In this document: in pieces, positions 1 to 10,287 of the stretch
Layout of the letters: the number at the start of each line of letters is the position of its first letter
How positions within the stretch are numbered: position 1 is the stretch's first letter
Source: Aquincola tertiaricarbonis
GTDB taxonomy: Bacteria; Pseudomonadota; Gammaproteobacteria; Burkholderiales; Burkholderiaceae_C
Assembly (NCBI RefSeq): GCF_000969605.1
Contig: NZ_JZUE01000040.1
Span: forward strand, 1-33,294
Reading direction: 5' to 3'
Length of the DNA: 33,294 bases
Position numbers and translations under genes: made by a program
The notes under the pieces: model-generated
Told to the model about the DNA's origin: nothing
Databases searched by the model: none
What the model saw: the letters and a program-made list of their open reading frames with translations, nothing else

Positions 1-482
1 CGGCCGACCTGCGGTCCAACATCGCGGCCGAGTCGCGCGCCAAGATCGTCTATGAGCGCCTGATCGCGCTGACCGACGACCCAGGCGTGAAGGAGGCGCT
101 GGGCTTCCTGATGACGCGCGAAGTGGCGCACCAGAAGAGCTTCGAAAAGGCGTTGTACTCGATCCAGCCCAACTTCCCGGCGGGCAAGCAGCCGCCGGTC
201 AAGCCGTTCGACGGCATCTACTACAACATGTCGCAAGGCGTGGGCGACCTGCGCGGACCGTGGAACAGCGATGAAAACTTCACCTACGTCAGCGACCGCG
301 CGGACCAGTCGGCGGTGGACGGCGGCGATGGCCAGTTCAGTGTGCAGTTGACCACTGCCGAGGACGAAGTCGTGGAACAGATGGCGGCACGCACGATGTC
401 CGATCCACAATCGGACCCGATGACTGGCACCGACCTCGGCGCAGGTGTGGTGATTCCCTCGGGGACCAAAGACGCGCTGTGA
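1..482 (+). CDS. Manganese catalase, C-terminal part (5' end outside window)
   Basis: The frame is open from base 3 to a TGA at 480-482, giving about 159 residues of a longer protein. The product would disproportionate hydrogen peroxide to water and oxygen at a di-manganese centre in the cytoplasm. The visible part begins in the ferritin-like four-helix bundle: a Glu in AAESRAK is followed 33 residues later by His in REVAHQKSF. That is the spacing between the manganese ligands Glu148 and His181 of the Lactobacillus enzyme. The C-terminal half (PFDGIYYNMSQGVGD, then GPWNSDENFTYV) is the extended tail typical of proteobacterial Mn-catalases. Such genes often lie among general-stress genes, and DUF2382 and PhnA-like genes occur further along this window. 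The family call is firm; the start cannot be judged. Confidence 0.93.
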   Translation, partial: ADLRSNIAAESRAKIVYERLIALTDDPGVKEALGFLMTREVAHQKSFEKALYSIQPNFPAGKQPPVKPFDGIYYNMSQGVGDLRGPWNSDENFTYVSDRADQSAVDGGDGQFSVQLTTAEDEVVEQMAARTMSDPQSDPMTGTDLGAGVVIPSGTKDAL

Positions 483-1293
483 TGGGGTGCGGGGGTGGCG
501 AGCACACCTCCATACGTCACTGCACCGCGCTTTTGCCTGCTCGTGAATCCTGGCGCGGTCTGTGCGGCAGAGTGCCGAGTCGCCGAGCCCACGGTACACG
601 CGCCGTGGTCGACGCCGACTCTGCGCGCAAGCCACGACCGCGGCACCATCAAAACGCATGCCGCACTCGTCGCAGTGGACGCCCTGCACGGTACGTGGCC
701 AGCGTACGGTCCCTGTCCTCTCCCCCCGGCCTGCCACCGCTCGCGACGGCTCGTGCCCAGCACTCCATGGCGCCAGGCCCACCGCGCGGGCCGGTGCGCG
801 GTATGAGATGAGCGTCAGTTCCAGGTTGTGGGCCGAGCGTCCGCAAACACCGAAATGGGCCGCGTAGTTCCCGGTGCGAGGGTAGGCTGCACTACGATGG
901 TGCCGCGGAACCTCTGGCAGGTTTGCTGGTACAGCGATTGGCCCTCACCTGCGGCGTCTCAAGGGCAATCAGATGCGGGGGGTCCGGCGGCCGTCCGCGC
1001 GGATGGGGCGGTCGGCCAACGCTCGGCACCTGCCACCGGGAAGTGACGTTGCAGAAGCACGGGTGCGCCGCTCGCTGATGCACCCCGTGAGGAGACAACG
1101 CAACCGCCGACCCGGGCCAGCCGAAGGTGATAGGTGTCCCCGCCGAAGAGCAGCGGCATCAGGCGGTGCATGCCGCGTGGCACACCGACTGCCCGGTTTC
1201 TGGACCGCCAAGCACCTCAACCTGTCAGCCGGTCGTTGGTCTCACAACGGCTTTCGCGGCGCCTGGTGTCGAGATCTCGTTCGGAGGAGGCAC
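483..1293. other. Gene-poor stretch after Mn-catalase
   Basis: About 810 bases without a convincing gene. Open frames on both strands are short, arginine/alanine/proline-rich translations typical of random GC-rich DNA. The open frame leading into the transglutaminase gene extends back to 973, but its translation there is low complexity and carries no recognisable domain. No clear terminator hairpin or RNA gene was seen. Confidence 0.5.
1283..1290 (+). promoter_or_regulatory. Shine-Dalgarno for the transglutaminase-like gene
   Basis: GGAGGAGG lies three bases before the ATG at 1294. It decides the start against the longer open frame that begins near 973. Confidence 0.75.
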
Positions 1294-2235
1294 ATGATCC
1301 GACTGCAGTACAAAGTCGACTTGTTATACGACATCACAGGCGCTGACGGGGCGGACTTCGTGTTCAACATCCACGTGGCAGAGACTGCGTGTCAGACCAT
1401 TGAATCGGAACAGCTGGTGCTCAACCAACCCGCGTCACCCGACATTGCTGTGGATGCGCGTTCCGGCACGCGCTTCCTCCGGGTCCACGCGGCAGCGGGC
1501 CCGCTGCAAGTCAGCTACGCAGCCAGCGTGCGACTGGAGCACCATCTGGCGGAGCCGGACACCTTGAGGGAAGTGCCGCCGCGCGAGCTGCCGGTGGACG
1601 TCTTGCCGTATGTGTATCCCAGCCGTTATTGCCAGTCCGACCGATTGCTTAAATTGGCCTTCAACCAGTTTGGGCAGCTGTGGCCAGGTTATAGCCGCGT
1701 GCTCGCAGTGCAGCACTGGGTGCAGCAACATGTGGAATTTAAGTCGAACACCAGCAATGTCAACACGTCCGCCGTTGACACCTTGATCGAGCAGGTGGGC
1801 GTTTGCCGTGATTTCACCCATCTGATGATTGCGCTGTGTCGGGCGTTGAACATTCCCGCGCGCATTGCCACCGGCACCGACTACGGTGCAGATCCCGCAC
1901 TGGGACCGCCAGACTTTCATGCCTACGTGGAGGTCTACTTGGGCGATCGCTGGTACCTGTTCGATCCGTCCGGAACCGGCATCCCCATGGGGTTTTTGCG
2001 CCTGGGCACGGGCCGGGACGCGGCTGATGTGGCCTTTGCAACAATGTTCGGACAAGTGCAGCCCTGGGCGCCACGGATCATGGTGCAAGCAGTGGAGCAG
2101 GACGGTGCCCAGCTGCCGCACCACTGCCGGGAAGCCATCTCGACCTCGGCGCCGGCAACGCCCACCGGGCGAGATTGGACCTCCCTGCCCAGCAAGGCCA
2201 CCAGTCCGCCGCCTAGTTATCAGTTGCCGGATTGA
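1294..2235 (+). CDS. Transglutaminase-like cysteine protease-fold protein
   Basis: 313-residue protein. Residues 1-130 resemble the bacterial transglutaminase N-terminal beta domain, and residues 150-230 are the transglutaminase core. The catalytic triad is visible in order: Cys171 in GVCRDF, His209 in DFHAYVEV and Asp224 in LFDPSG. Family members cleave or cross-link peptide bonds; the substrate of this group is unknown. There is no signal peptide, so a cytoplasmic location is inferred. The last 45 residues are Pro/Ser/Thr-rich and probably disordered. The start is chosen because a strong ribosome-binding site precedes ATG 1294 and the upstream in-frame translation is non-homologous. The gene stands alone, with no obvious operon partner. 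Two-domain members like this often accompany alpha-E and circularly permuted ATP-grasp genes, which are absent here. Confidence 0.88.
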   Translation: MIRLQYKVDLLYDITGADGADFVFNIHVAETACQTIESEQLVLNQPASPDIAVDARSGTRFLRVHAAAGPLQVSYAASVRLEHHLAEPDTLREVPPRELPVDVLPYVYPSRYCQSDRLLKLAFNQFGQLWPGYSRVLAVQHWVQQHVEFKSNTSNVNTSAVDTLIEQVGVCRDFTHLMIALCRALNIPARIATGTDYGADPALGPPDFHAYVEVYLGDRWYLFDPSGTGIPMGFLRLGTGRDAADVAFATMFGQVQPWAPRIMVQAVEQDGAQLPHHCREAISTSAPATPTGRDWTSLPSKATSPPPSYQLPD

Positions 2236-2682
2236 CTTTCGGCCCTGGCTGCGCAGCGCGTGTGGCGGCATCAGCGGACGGATCGGGACCGAAGCCCAGC
2301 GCGACAGCCGCAGCGATCCTCATTCGGCCGCCTGCTCTCGTGTGAGCCAGCGACATGACGTCACAATCGATCAGCACGGCGCCGTGACGTCCACACGGGC
2401 GCATTTCAAGCGGGGCGGAAACGGGCCCCGTTGGCCCGACCAAACCGCCGCTGGCGCGGTCTCATACACAAAGCAAAGCGCGCGGCGAAACGCGTCAGCG
2501 GCCTGCGCGGTGCCGGAGCGCAGCGCCTCATGCCATGCGGCGGACTCCGCACGTCATGCGCTGTCAGCAGCAGCGCGCGGCGCCGATTGCGCGGGTTCTC
2601 GCCGAACATGCCCGCTCAGAGGCCCTGCCCCCGAAAGCGGCGCATGGCTTGCCCTGAACGAGCCGTTGCAACAGGAGTTTCT
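2236..2682. other. Gene-poor stretch
   Basis: About 450 bases between the transglutaminase gene and a small ORF. Six-frame translations are short and of random composition. Nothing recognised. Confidence 0.45.
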
Positions 2683-2952
2683 ATGCCTGGATTGGTGGGC
2701 CAGTGCCTTCACGAGGCCACCGGACTGATCGTCACGTTCGCCGCGTGGTTTGACTTGAAGCCTGATTCAATTGGCTGGACCGCGTGGGGCTGCGTCTCAG
2801 GCGGTTGGCATTGCCTGCACGGCGACATGGCGGCAGACGATCTGTGGCGGCATGGCGACGCCGAGAGCCGCGTCGATCAGGCGGTGGTAGCGGCCGTGAA
2901 CCGCCTCACCATCCAGGCCTTGATTCAAGCCGAGGGCAACGGCGCGCATTGA
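2683..2952 (+). CDS. Small hypothetical protein, 89 aa
   Basis: An ATG at 2683 is preceded by CAGGAG at 2672-2677, a well-placed ribosome-binding site. The 89-residue product has a hydrophobic N-terminal third, a Trp/Gly/Cys/His-rich middle (GWTAWGCVSGGWHCLHGD) and a predicted amphipathic helix at the C-terminus (DQAVVAAVNRLTIQALIQ). Codons favour G/C in third position, as in neighbouring real genes. I do not recognise the family. The paired Cys/His residues could bind metal, but that is only a guess. It could also be a chance ORF; the ribosome-binding site and balanced amino-acid composition argue for a gene. Confidence 0.4.
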   Translation: MPGLVGQCLHEATGLIVTFAAWFDLKPDSIGWTAWGCVSGGWHCLHGDMAADDLWRHGDAESRVDQAVVAAVNRLTIQALIQAEGNGAH

Positions 2953-3195
2953 CCGTGAACGGCACTTGCGTTGACGTGCGCCCTGCTGTGCTGGCGCCTG
3001 CTCCATGAGGACCCTGGCGGCGCGGACAGACGGTGCACCGCGCTATTGGGCTGACTTGCCGCCCTGCTTTGGAAGCCCGGATGGCCGAACAGGTCGGACT
3101 TGGCTTCCCCGGAAGGGGGCGCTGCAGCATTGAATACGCGCGGTGAGGCGCCCGTCGCCACACGGCCCGGAGCGCGTTTCGCTGCGGCCGAAGAA

Positions 3196-3633
3196 TCAGG
3201 ACCTGCCGATCGCCGCCGCCAGGTCCTCCAAGGCGTCCGGTTTGGCCACAAAGGCATCGAAGCCCGCCTCCAGCGCGCGCAGACGATCCGCCTGTCGCCC
3301 ATACCCGGACACCGCCACCGCTCGAAGGCGCTGGCCCGGCCAACGCTGGCGTACCGCCGCGATCAGGGCAAAGCCGTCCATGTCCGGCATGCCCAGGTCG
3401 GACACCAGCACGTCGTAGGACTGGTGCGCCAACAGGCCCAGCGCGGTCTGGGCGTCGGCGGCCGTGTTTACGAGGGCGCCTTCCGTGCCCACCAACAAGG
3501 CGAACGTCGTCAGGCTGCCGGCATCATCGTCGACCAACAGCACGCGCTTGCCTCGCAACGGCGCCAGCGCTGGGGGCTCAAGAGATGCCGGCACCGCCGC
3601 AGCCGCCTGCAAGGGCCGGCCTGTGGGTGACAT
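3196..3633 (-). CDS. Lone response-regulator receiver domain
   Basis: From ATG 3633 this encodes 145 residues, almost all one CheY-like receiver domain. The acidic pocket is in LLVDDDAGS (about residues 35-37), the phospho-acceptor is Asp79 in LVSDLGMPDMDG, the switch Ser109 is in AVSGYG and the conserved Lys131 is in VAKPD. It lacks an output domain. The sequence style matches the C-terminal receivers of hybrid PAS kinases and CheB-CheR-PAS fusions, so it may be the surviving tail of a larger gene. The frame stays open upstream to 3948, but that part has no recognisable domain. No good ribosome-binding site is seen at 3633 or at the alternative start 3756, so the start is uncertain. It lies downstream of corA on the same strand, with a 455-base gap. 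Confidence 0.65.
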   Translation of the reverse strand: MSPTGRPLQAAAAVPASLEPPALAPLRGKRVLLVDDDAGSLTTFALLVGTEGALVNTAADAQTALGLLAHQSYDVLVSDLGMPDMDGFALIAAVRQRWPGQRLRAVAVSGYGRQADRLRALEAGFDAFVAKPDALEDLAAAIGRS

Positions 3634-4088
3634 CCAGGGGCAAAGGACGGGTGCGGTTGCCGACGTCCGATGTGTCTCAGTGCTACGCTGTGCCGCATGG
3701 CCGACGACAACGCCCAGCAAATCCTCGCTCTTGCGCTCAGGCTGCACCGTGTGCATCCTTTGGTTCCGGCGCTCGAAGTGCTCGACCTGGTCATGAAGCT
3801 GCACCGGGGTGGTGACCTGTCGTTTGATGCGGCCGAGGGGCTGCCGGCTCGACGATGCGTCTAGGCCGAGGGCGCCAGTAGCCCATACCATTGAGCGATG
3901 CCCACCAAGGCAGGGCGCCGCGGGGGACGCCGCATGGCACTGTTGCAAACGTCAGGTTCCTGTCCCGCCGCGTGCCCGGGTCCCGATGCCGCATCCCCAC
4001 ACCACTCCGCTCTTTCAACGGCGACCGGCGGATGAGGCGGGGTTGCGCAAGGGAGCCGCACCGGCCGCGCGACCGCACACCCCCGTCA
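3634..4088. other. Stretch between receiver gene and corA
   Basis: About 450 bases. On the minus strand the receiver frame is open to 3948 without domain similarity. On the plus strand a 55-codon ORF starts at ATG 3697 but has no ribosome-binding site or known family. No gene is supported. Confidence 0.4.
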
Positions 4089-5063
4089 TTACAGCCAACC
4101 CGCACGGCGGAATCGCCAGTACACCGTCCCGCAGGCCGCGGCCATCACCGCCAGCGCCATCGCATAGCCATAGCGCAATCTTAGTTCCGGCATGAACTCG
4201 AAGTTCATGCCCCAGACGCCTGCCAGCGCCGTCCACACCGCAAAGATGGCGGCCCACGACGCAAGCCGCTTGGCCACCGTGTTCTCTTCGATGCCCGTCA
4301 TGGACAGCGTGACCTGGATGGCCGTGTTGACCGTCTCGCGCATCGAGTCGATCGAGGCGTTGATGCGCGACAGGTGGTCGAGAACGTCCCGCAGGTACTC
4401 CTTGACCGGTGCCGCCACGGCGGGCACGCGCGGCCCTTGCAACTCTCCCAGGGCCTCTCGCAGCGGCGCAACGGCCCGCCGCAGTTCCATCACCCGTCGT
4501 TTGAGGTGGTACAGCCGTTCGACATTCGATCGTGCGCTGCCATTGCTGAAGATGTCGTTTTCGATCCGCTCCAATTCGCTTTCCAAAAAGTCCACCACAG
4601 GAAAATAACGATCGACCACCGAGTCCATCAGCGCATACAGCACAAATCCCGCCCCCAGTCGCAGCAGTTCGGGCTCAGCCTCGGTACGCCGGCGCACGCC
4701 CAGGAAGTCAAGCTGGCTGTGATTGCGCACCGACAGCACAAAGTTGGGACCGGCAAAGACCGACACCTCGCCCATGCGCAGGGGCTGCTCGCTCGAACCA
4801 GCCTGCTCCACCAGTTGCATCGACAGGTACAGACAGCTGCCGTAGAGCTCGATTTTCGGTCGCTGATTCCCACGAACGACATGGTCAACCGCCACATCAT
4901 GCAGGTTGAACTCATGTTGCATGGTTCGCAGCTCCTCGACCGTGGCGTCCTTCAACGCCACCCAGACAAAAGTGTCGTGGTCGTCCAAATGGTCGCTGAT
5001 GGCTTCGACGGCAATGTCGGCCACTTTCACGCCTCGCCGGTACGCTACACAATTGACTAACAC
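4089..5063 (-). CDS. corA: CorA-family magnesium/cobalt transporter
   Basis: 324-residue inner-membrane divalent-cation channel of the CorA metal-ion transporter family. The first 250 or so residues form the cytoplasmic alpha/beta funnel and long stalk helices. Two transmembrane helices sit at the C-terminus, and the signature tripeptide GMN (within GVWGMNFEFMPEL) ends the first one. The second helix (YAMALAVMAAACGTVYW) is followed by a short basic tail that completes the protein. Length is typical. The start codon is GTG at 5063-5061, chosen because AGGAG lies about eight bases upstream (complement of 5071-5075). No partner gene lies close by, so it is probably monocistronic. Substrate choice between Mg2+, Co2+ and Ni2+ cannot be read from the sequence. 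Confidence 0.95.
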   Translation of the reverse strand: MLVNCVAYRRGVKVADIAVEAISDHLDDHDTFVWVALKDATVEELRTMQHEFNLHDVAVDHVVRGNQRPKIELYGSCLYLSMQLVEQAGSSEQPLRMGEVSVFAGPNFVLSVRNHSQLDFLGVRRRTEAEPELLRLGAGFVLYALMDSVVDRYFPVVDFLESELERIENDIFSNGSARSNVERLYHLKRRVMELRRAVAPLREALGELQGPRVPAVAAPVKEYLRDVLDHLSRINASIDSMRETVNTAIQVTLSMTGIEENTVAKRLASWAAIFAVWTALAGVWGMNFEFMPELRLRYGYAMALAVMAAACGTVYWRFRRAGWL

Positions 5064-5915
5064 ACAGCTCTCCTGGTGGTATCGGGGCTCGCTGACCTCG
5101 GTGATCCAAGGTCCGCGCTGAACCGATTGTCCGGCAGGCCGGACGCCTGCCCGTGTGCCGCTTCGACCGGTCGGCAGCCTTCAGCACCCACCAGGCAGGG
5201 CAATCGCAATGGCGAGTGATCGAACGAACTGCGTATGGACGCCACGCCGGCGGCTCTTGCGCAGTTGAAGGCGTGCCTGGCGGCACGGCCGCACCACACG
5301 TTGCTGTGCCCGGCCCGATCCACAGATTCTCCAATGCGAGGGCGGCCGCCGGGCGGTCAGCAAGCGCTGGCCCCTGGGCGGACTCGCTCACCACCGTGGT
5401 CACCGTCTTGTTGACAAGCGCCGGACTTGCCGTCAAGGCCTGGTGCGTCCACTGCGGCACCCAACGGTAACCCACGGCGGCCCGATTCGGATCTTGTAAC
5501 CGCGGGACGGCACGCCACCTCGCGCGCCCACACAGTGTCCTTCGGTGTGCGTCCCGCACAGGGGCCTGGCTCCTCTTCGCCGATTGGCTTCCGCTGGCGC
5601 CGGGCGCGGCCGAGCACGTCAGACAACCGCTCGAGCGCAGCGGAATGCCAGCGACAAGGGAGCCGCTTTCAGCCGTGTCCCTCGCAGGCGACACCACTCA
5701 CACGGTGTGCTGCGCCGACAGCCGGCTGTTCCGGTGCTGAAGCGGCAGCCTCCACCCGCCATGTGGCACGGACCGGGAAACGACCGACTGGGTCCGCAGG
5801 AGGCCGAACACGCGCAGGTACGGCACCGCTGAAAGCTGAACGCTGAGCGCGCTGGCGGCCGCGGCATTGGACAGTGTCAAAATTCCGCTGCGTTGCAATG
5901 TGAGCCGAGGTTGTC
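5064..5915. other. Gene-poor stretch between corA and the broken PAS kinase
   Basis: About 850 bases. ORFs up to 261 codons exist on the minus strand, but they overlap corA out of frame and are Arg/Ala/Pro-rich without domains. I see no gene, RNA or repeat here. The corA promoter should lie within the first 150 bases. Confidence 0.45.
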
Positions 5916-7193
5916 ATGGAGGCACAGCATCCGCGCTTGATCCGCGGGATGATGGTCCGTTGGCCCGGCCCGGAGCAGATCCACGCATTCCTGGCGCTTG
6001 AAGTTCACGGCGTCATCGCCTGGCATCTCGTGCGTGCGAAACGTTGTTGGGCTACCCACGCGAAGACCTCACCGGACGGCCGTTCAGCGTCATCTTTGTT
6101 GAAGAAGACCGTGACCAGGGGCTTGATTTGCATGAACTGACGATTGCTCAGAAGGTGGGCTTTTCCGAGGACGACCGGTGGCACCTCCGGCGGGAGGCGT
6201 GCGCATCTGGACCAGCGGCATCGTCACCCCCGTGCGAGACGATGACGGCGTGCTGTTGGGATTTGTCAAGTTGCTGCGCGACCGCACCGACCTGAAGACG
6301 CAGCTGGTGGCCATGCAGAACCGCATCGTGCACCAGCAGCAACTGGATCCCCGGCGCATGCAGTCCGACCGCACCTTCCTGCATGAGCACGCCAACGTGC
6401 TGCATGCACTGACGTCCGCTGTGGAACTGCTGAGCCGTACTGGGGGCGCCTGCGAGCAGGTGGTCGAGATCATGAAGCGCCAGATCCACAGCCTGGAACG
6501 ACTGGCGGCCGACCCAAATGACAGCGTCAATCGTGCAGAACAGCCACGGTGGAGTCTGGACTCCCAAGACTGCGACCTCAGTGAGTGCCTGACCACGGTG
6601 GCGGATCCGCTACGGCGTGACGCCATGAACGCCGGCGTGATCCTGGAGGCGCTGTTGCCGCCAGGCCGCATTGAACTCCAGGCCGACCCCGAACGCTTGC
6701 GCCAGATTTTCACAACCTGCTCCACAATGCCATCAAGTACACCCCGGCGGGTGGCACAGTTTGGCTAAAGGCGACGGTCGAAGGGGAACACGCGGCCATC
6801 CGCGTGGAGGACAACGGCGTGGGGATCACGTCGGAGATGCTGCCGAAGATCTTCGAGTTGTTCACGCAGGGACCGCGCTCGAGACACCTTGCACGCGGTG
6901 GTAGCGGCATCGGTCTGGCGGTTGTCAAGCAGTGGGCCGATGCGATGGGGGGCACCGTCGAGGTGCGGAGCGAAGGTCCCGGGCTGGGATCTGACTTCAC
7001 CGTCCGTCTGCCGCTGAAGCGCCCTGCCGGATGGCAGGCGGCTGCGGCCCCAGACGGCGGTAGCCCTGCACGACACGCCAGCACCCGCGCGTGCACACAC
7101 TATGTTGGTCGCGGTGACCCCTGGCCTGGTCAGGCCCTTGCCGCCCGATGGACAGGCCAGCCGCGCTGGCTCCGAGGTTGCGGGGCGGCGTGA
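5916..7193 (+). pseudogene. Broken PAS-domain sensor histidine kinase
   Basis: Three reading frames must be joined to give one kinase. Frame A starts at ATG 5916 and carries the beginning of a PAS domain. At about 6045 it must shift to reach LLGYPREDLTGRPFSVIF. At about 6195 it shifts again, restoring RRDGVRIWTSGIVTPV, and at about 6710 again, restoring HNLLHNAIKYTPAGG. Each break is explained by one missing base. The ATPase half is well preserved: N box, DNGVGI, FELFTQ and GGSGIGL. The HisKA region is degenerate: where relatives have AHELRNPLA this reads EHANVLHALT, and the usual LLDVSR segment is DPNDSVNR. The PAS domain is also shortened by roughly eight residues. The style matches CheB-CheR-PAS-kinase relatives. 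It is almost certainly non-functional unless the indels are sequencing errors. Confidence 0.85.
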
Positions 7194-7241
7194 ACCCGGC
7201 GATCTTGTTACCGTGGCAGCCCGTTTCCGCCACGTGGCACG

Positions 7242-9485
<2,244 letters not shown>

Positions 9486-10287
9486 TCCTAGCGCCATCCC
9501 TCCTCCTGCCGCCCCGATCCGGCGCCAGGCCGAAGACCGCGACGTCGATGGTTTCCACCGGAGACCGCGATCAAGCGCTGGATCTCCAGTCGCCAACCCG
9601 TACGAAAATGCACGACCAGCACCACGCGGGCGGACAATCACCGCTCCGACGCCACGACGTCAGGGCAGCGGGCATGCAGGCGACCGGCTATGACGGCACG
9701 CCACAGGAGGCGGTCGTCGGTTACTCGCAAGTCGGGCGCCGAAATCTCGCACGACGGCCAGAGGGGCCGGAACGTGCTTGGCAATGGTCGAGGATGGCCT
9801 CTGCAGGGACGGCGGTGTGTCCGGTTCCACCTTGCGGGACGTGACCCGGTTGCCTGCCGCCTCTGGCAAGCTAGGCCCGCAGCAAAACAGAGTTGCACGC
9901 GACGAAGCGGCCCACCCGCCCCGGGGCCCGCTCTGGCGACCGTTGACGGCGTGCCGTCCCCAACCCTGGGGCAGCCGCCACGGCCAGCGATGACACGCTG
10001 GCCGGCGCACCGGCAACGCCGCATCCTGCCGCCGCGCCGGATGCACGTCCGGGCTGGCGCCGTGACAGGCAGCTGCGCCGGGGAAACTGGCTTCTCGACA
10101 AGAGCCACCGGGGGCCGGCTCGGCCGGCCCCCGTCCACGCAGGCTCGACGACGAAAGCGCCGTCGTAGAGCACCCGGGGGGCTGCCTGCTGGCGGCCGTT
10201 CTTCCGAGAGATCAGCGCTCGTCCGTGCTGCTGGCCTGCGGACCCAGCACCGAAGGCAACACCCGGTTTGCCCGCAAGCCACCCTCG
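9486..10287. other. Convergent intergenic stretch
   Basis: About 800 bases between two genes that point at each other. Long ORFs here are Arg/Pro-rich shadows. The only clear structure is the perfect GC hairpin at 10110-10132. Confidence 0.5.
10110..10132. terminator. Perfect 10-bp GC hairpin, possible terminator
   Basis: GGGGGCCGGC, loop TCG, then GCCGGCCCCC: a perfect 10-bp inverted repeat with a 3-base loop. It lies between convergent genes, 157 bases past the end of the diguanylate cyclase and about 625 past hybrid kinase 1. No T tract follows on either strand, so intrinsic termination is plausible but unproven. Confidence 0.4.

Noticed and set aside
973-1293. Upstream extension of the transglutaminase frame
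   Set aside because: The translation is low complexity, and a strong ribosome-binding site sits at ATG 1294.
4374-5060. 228-codon plus-strand open frame inside corA
   Set aside because: It is an antisense shadow of the well-supported CorA gene.
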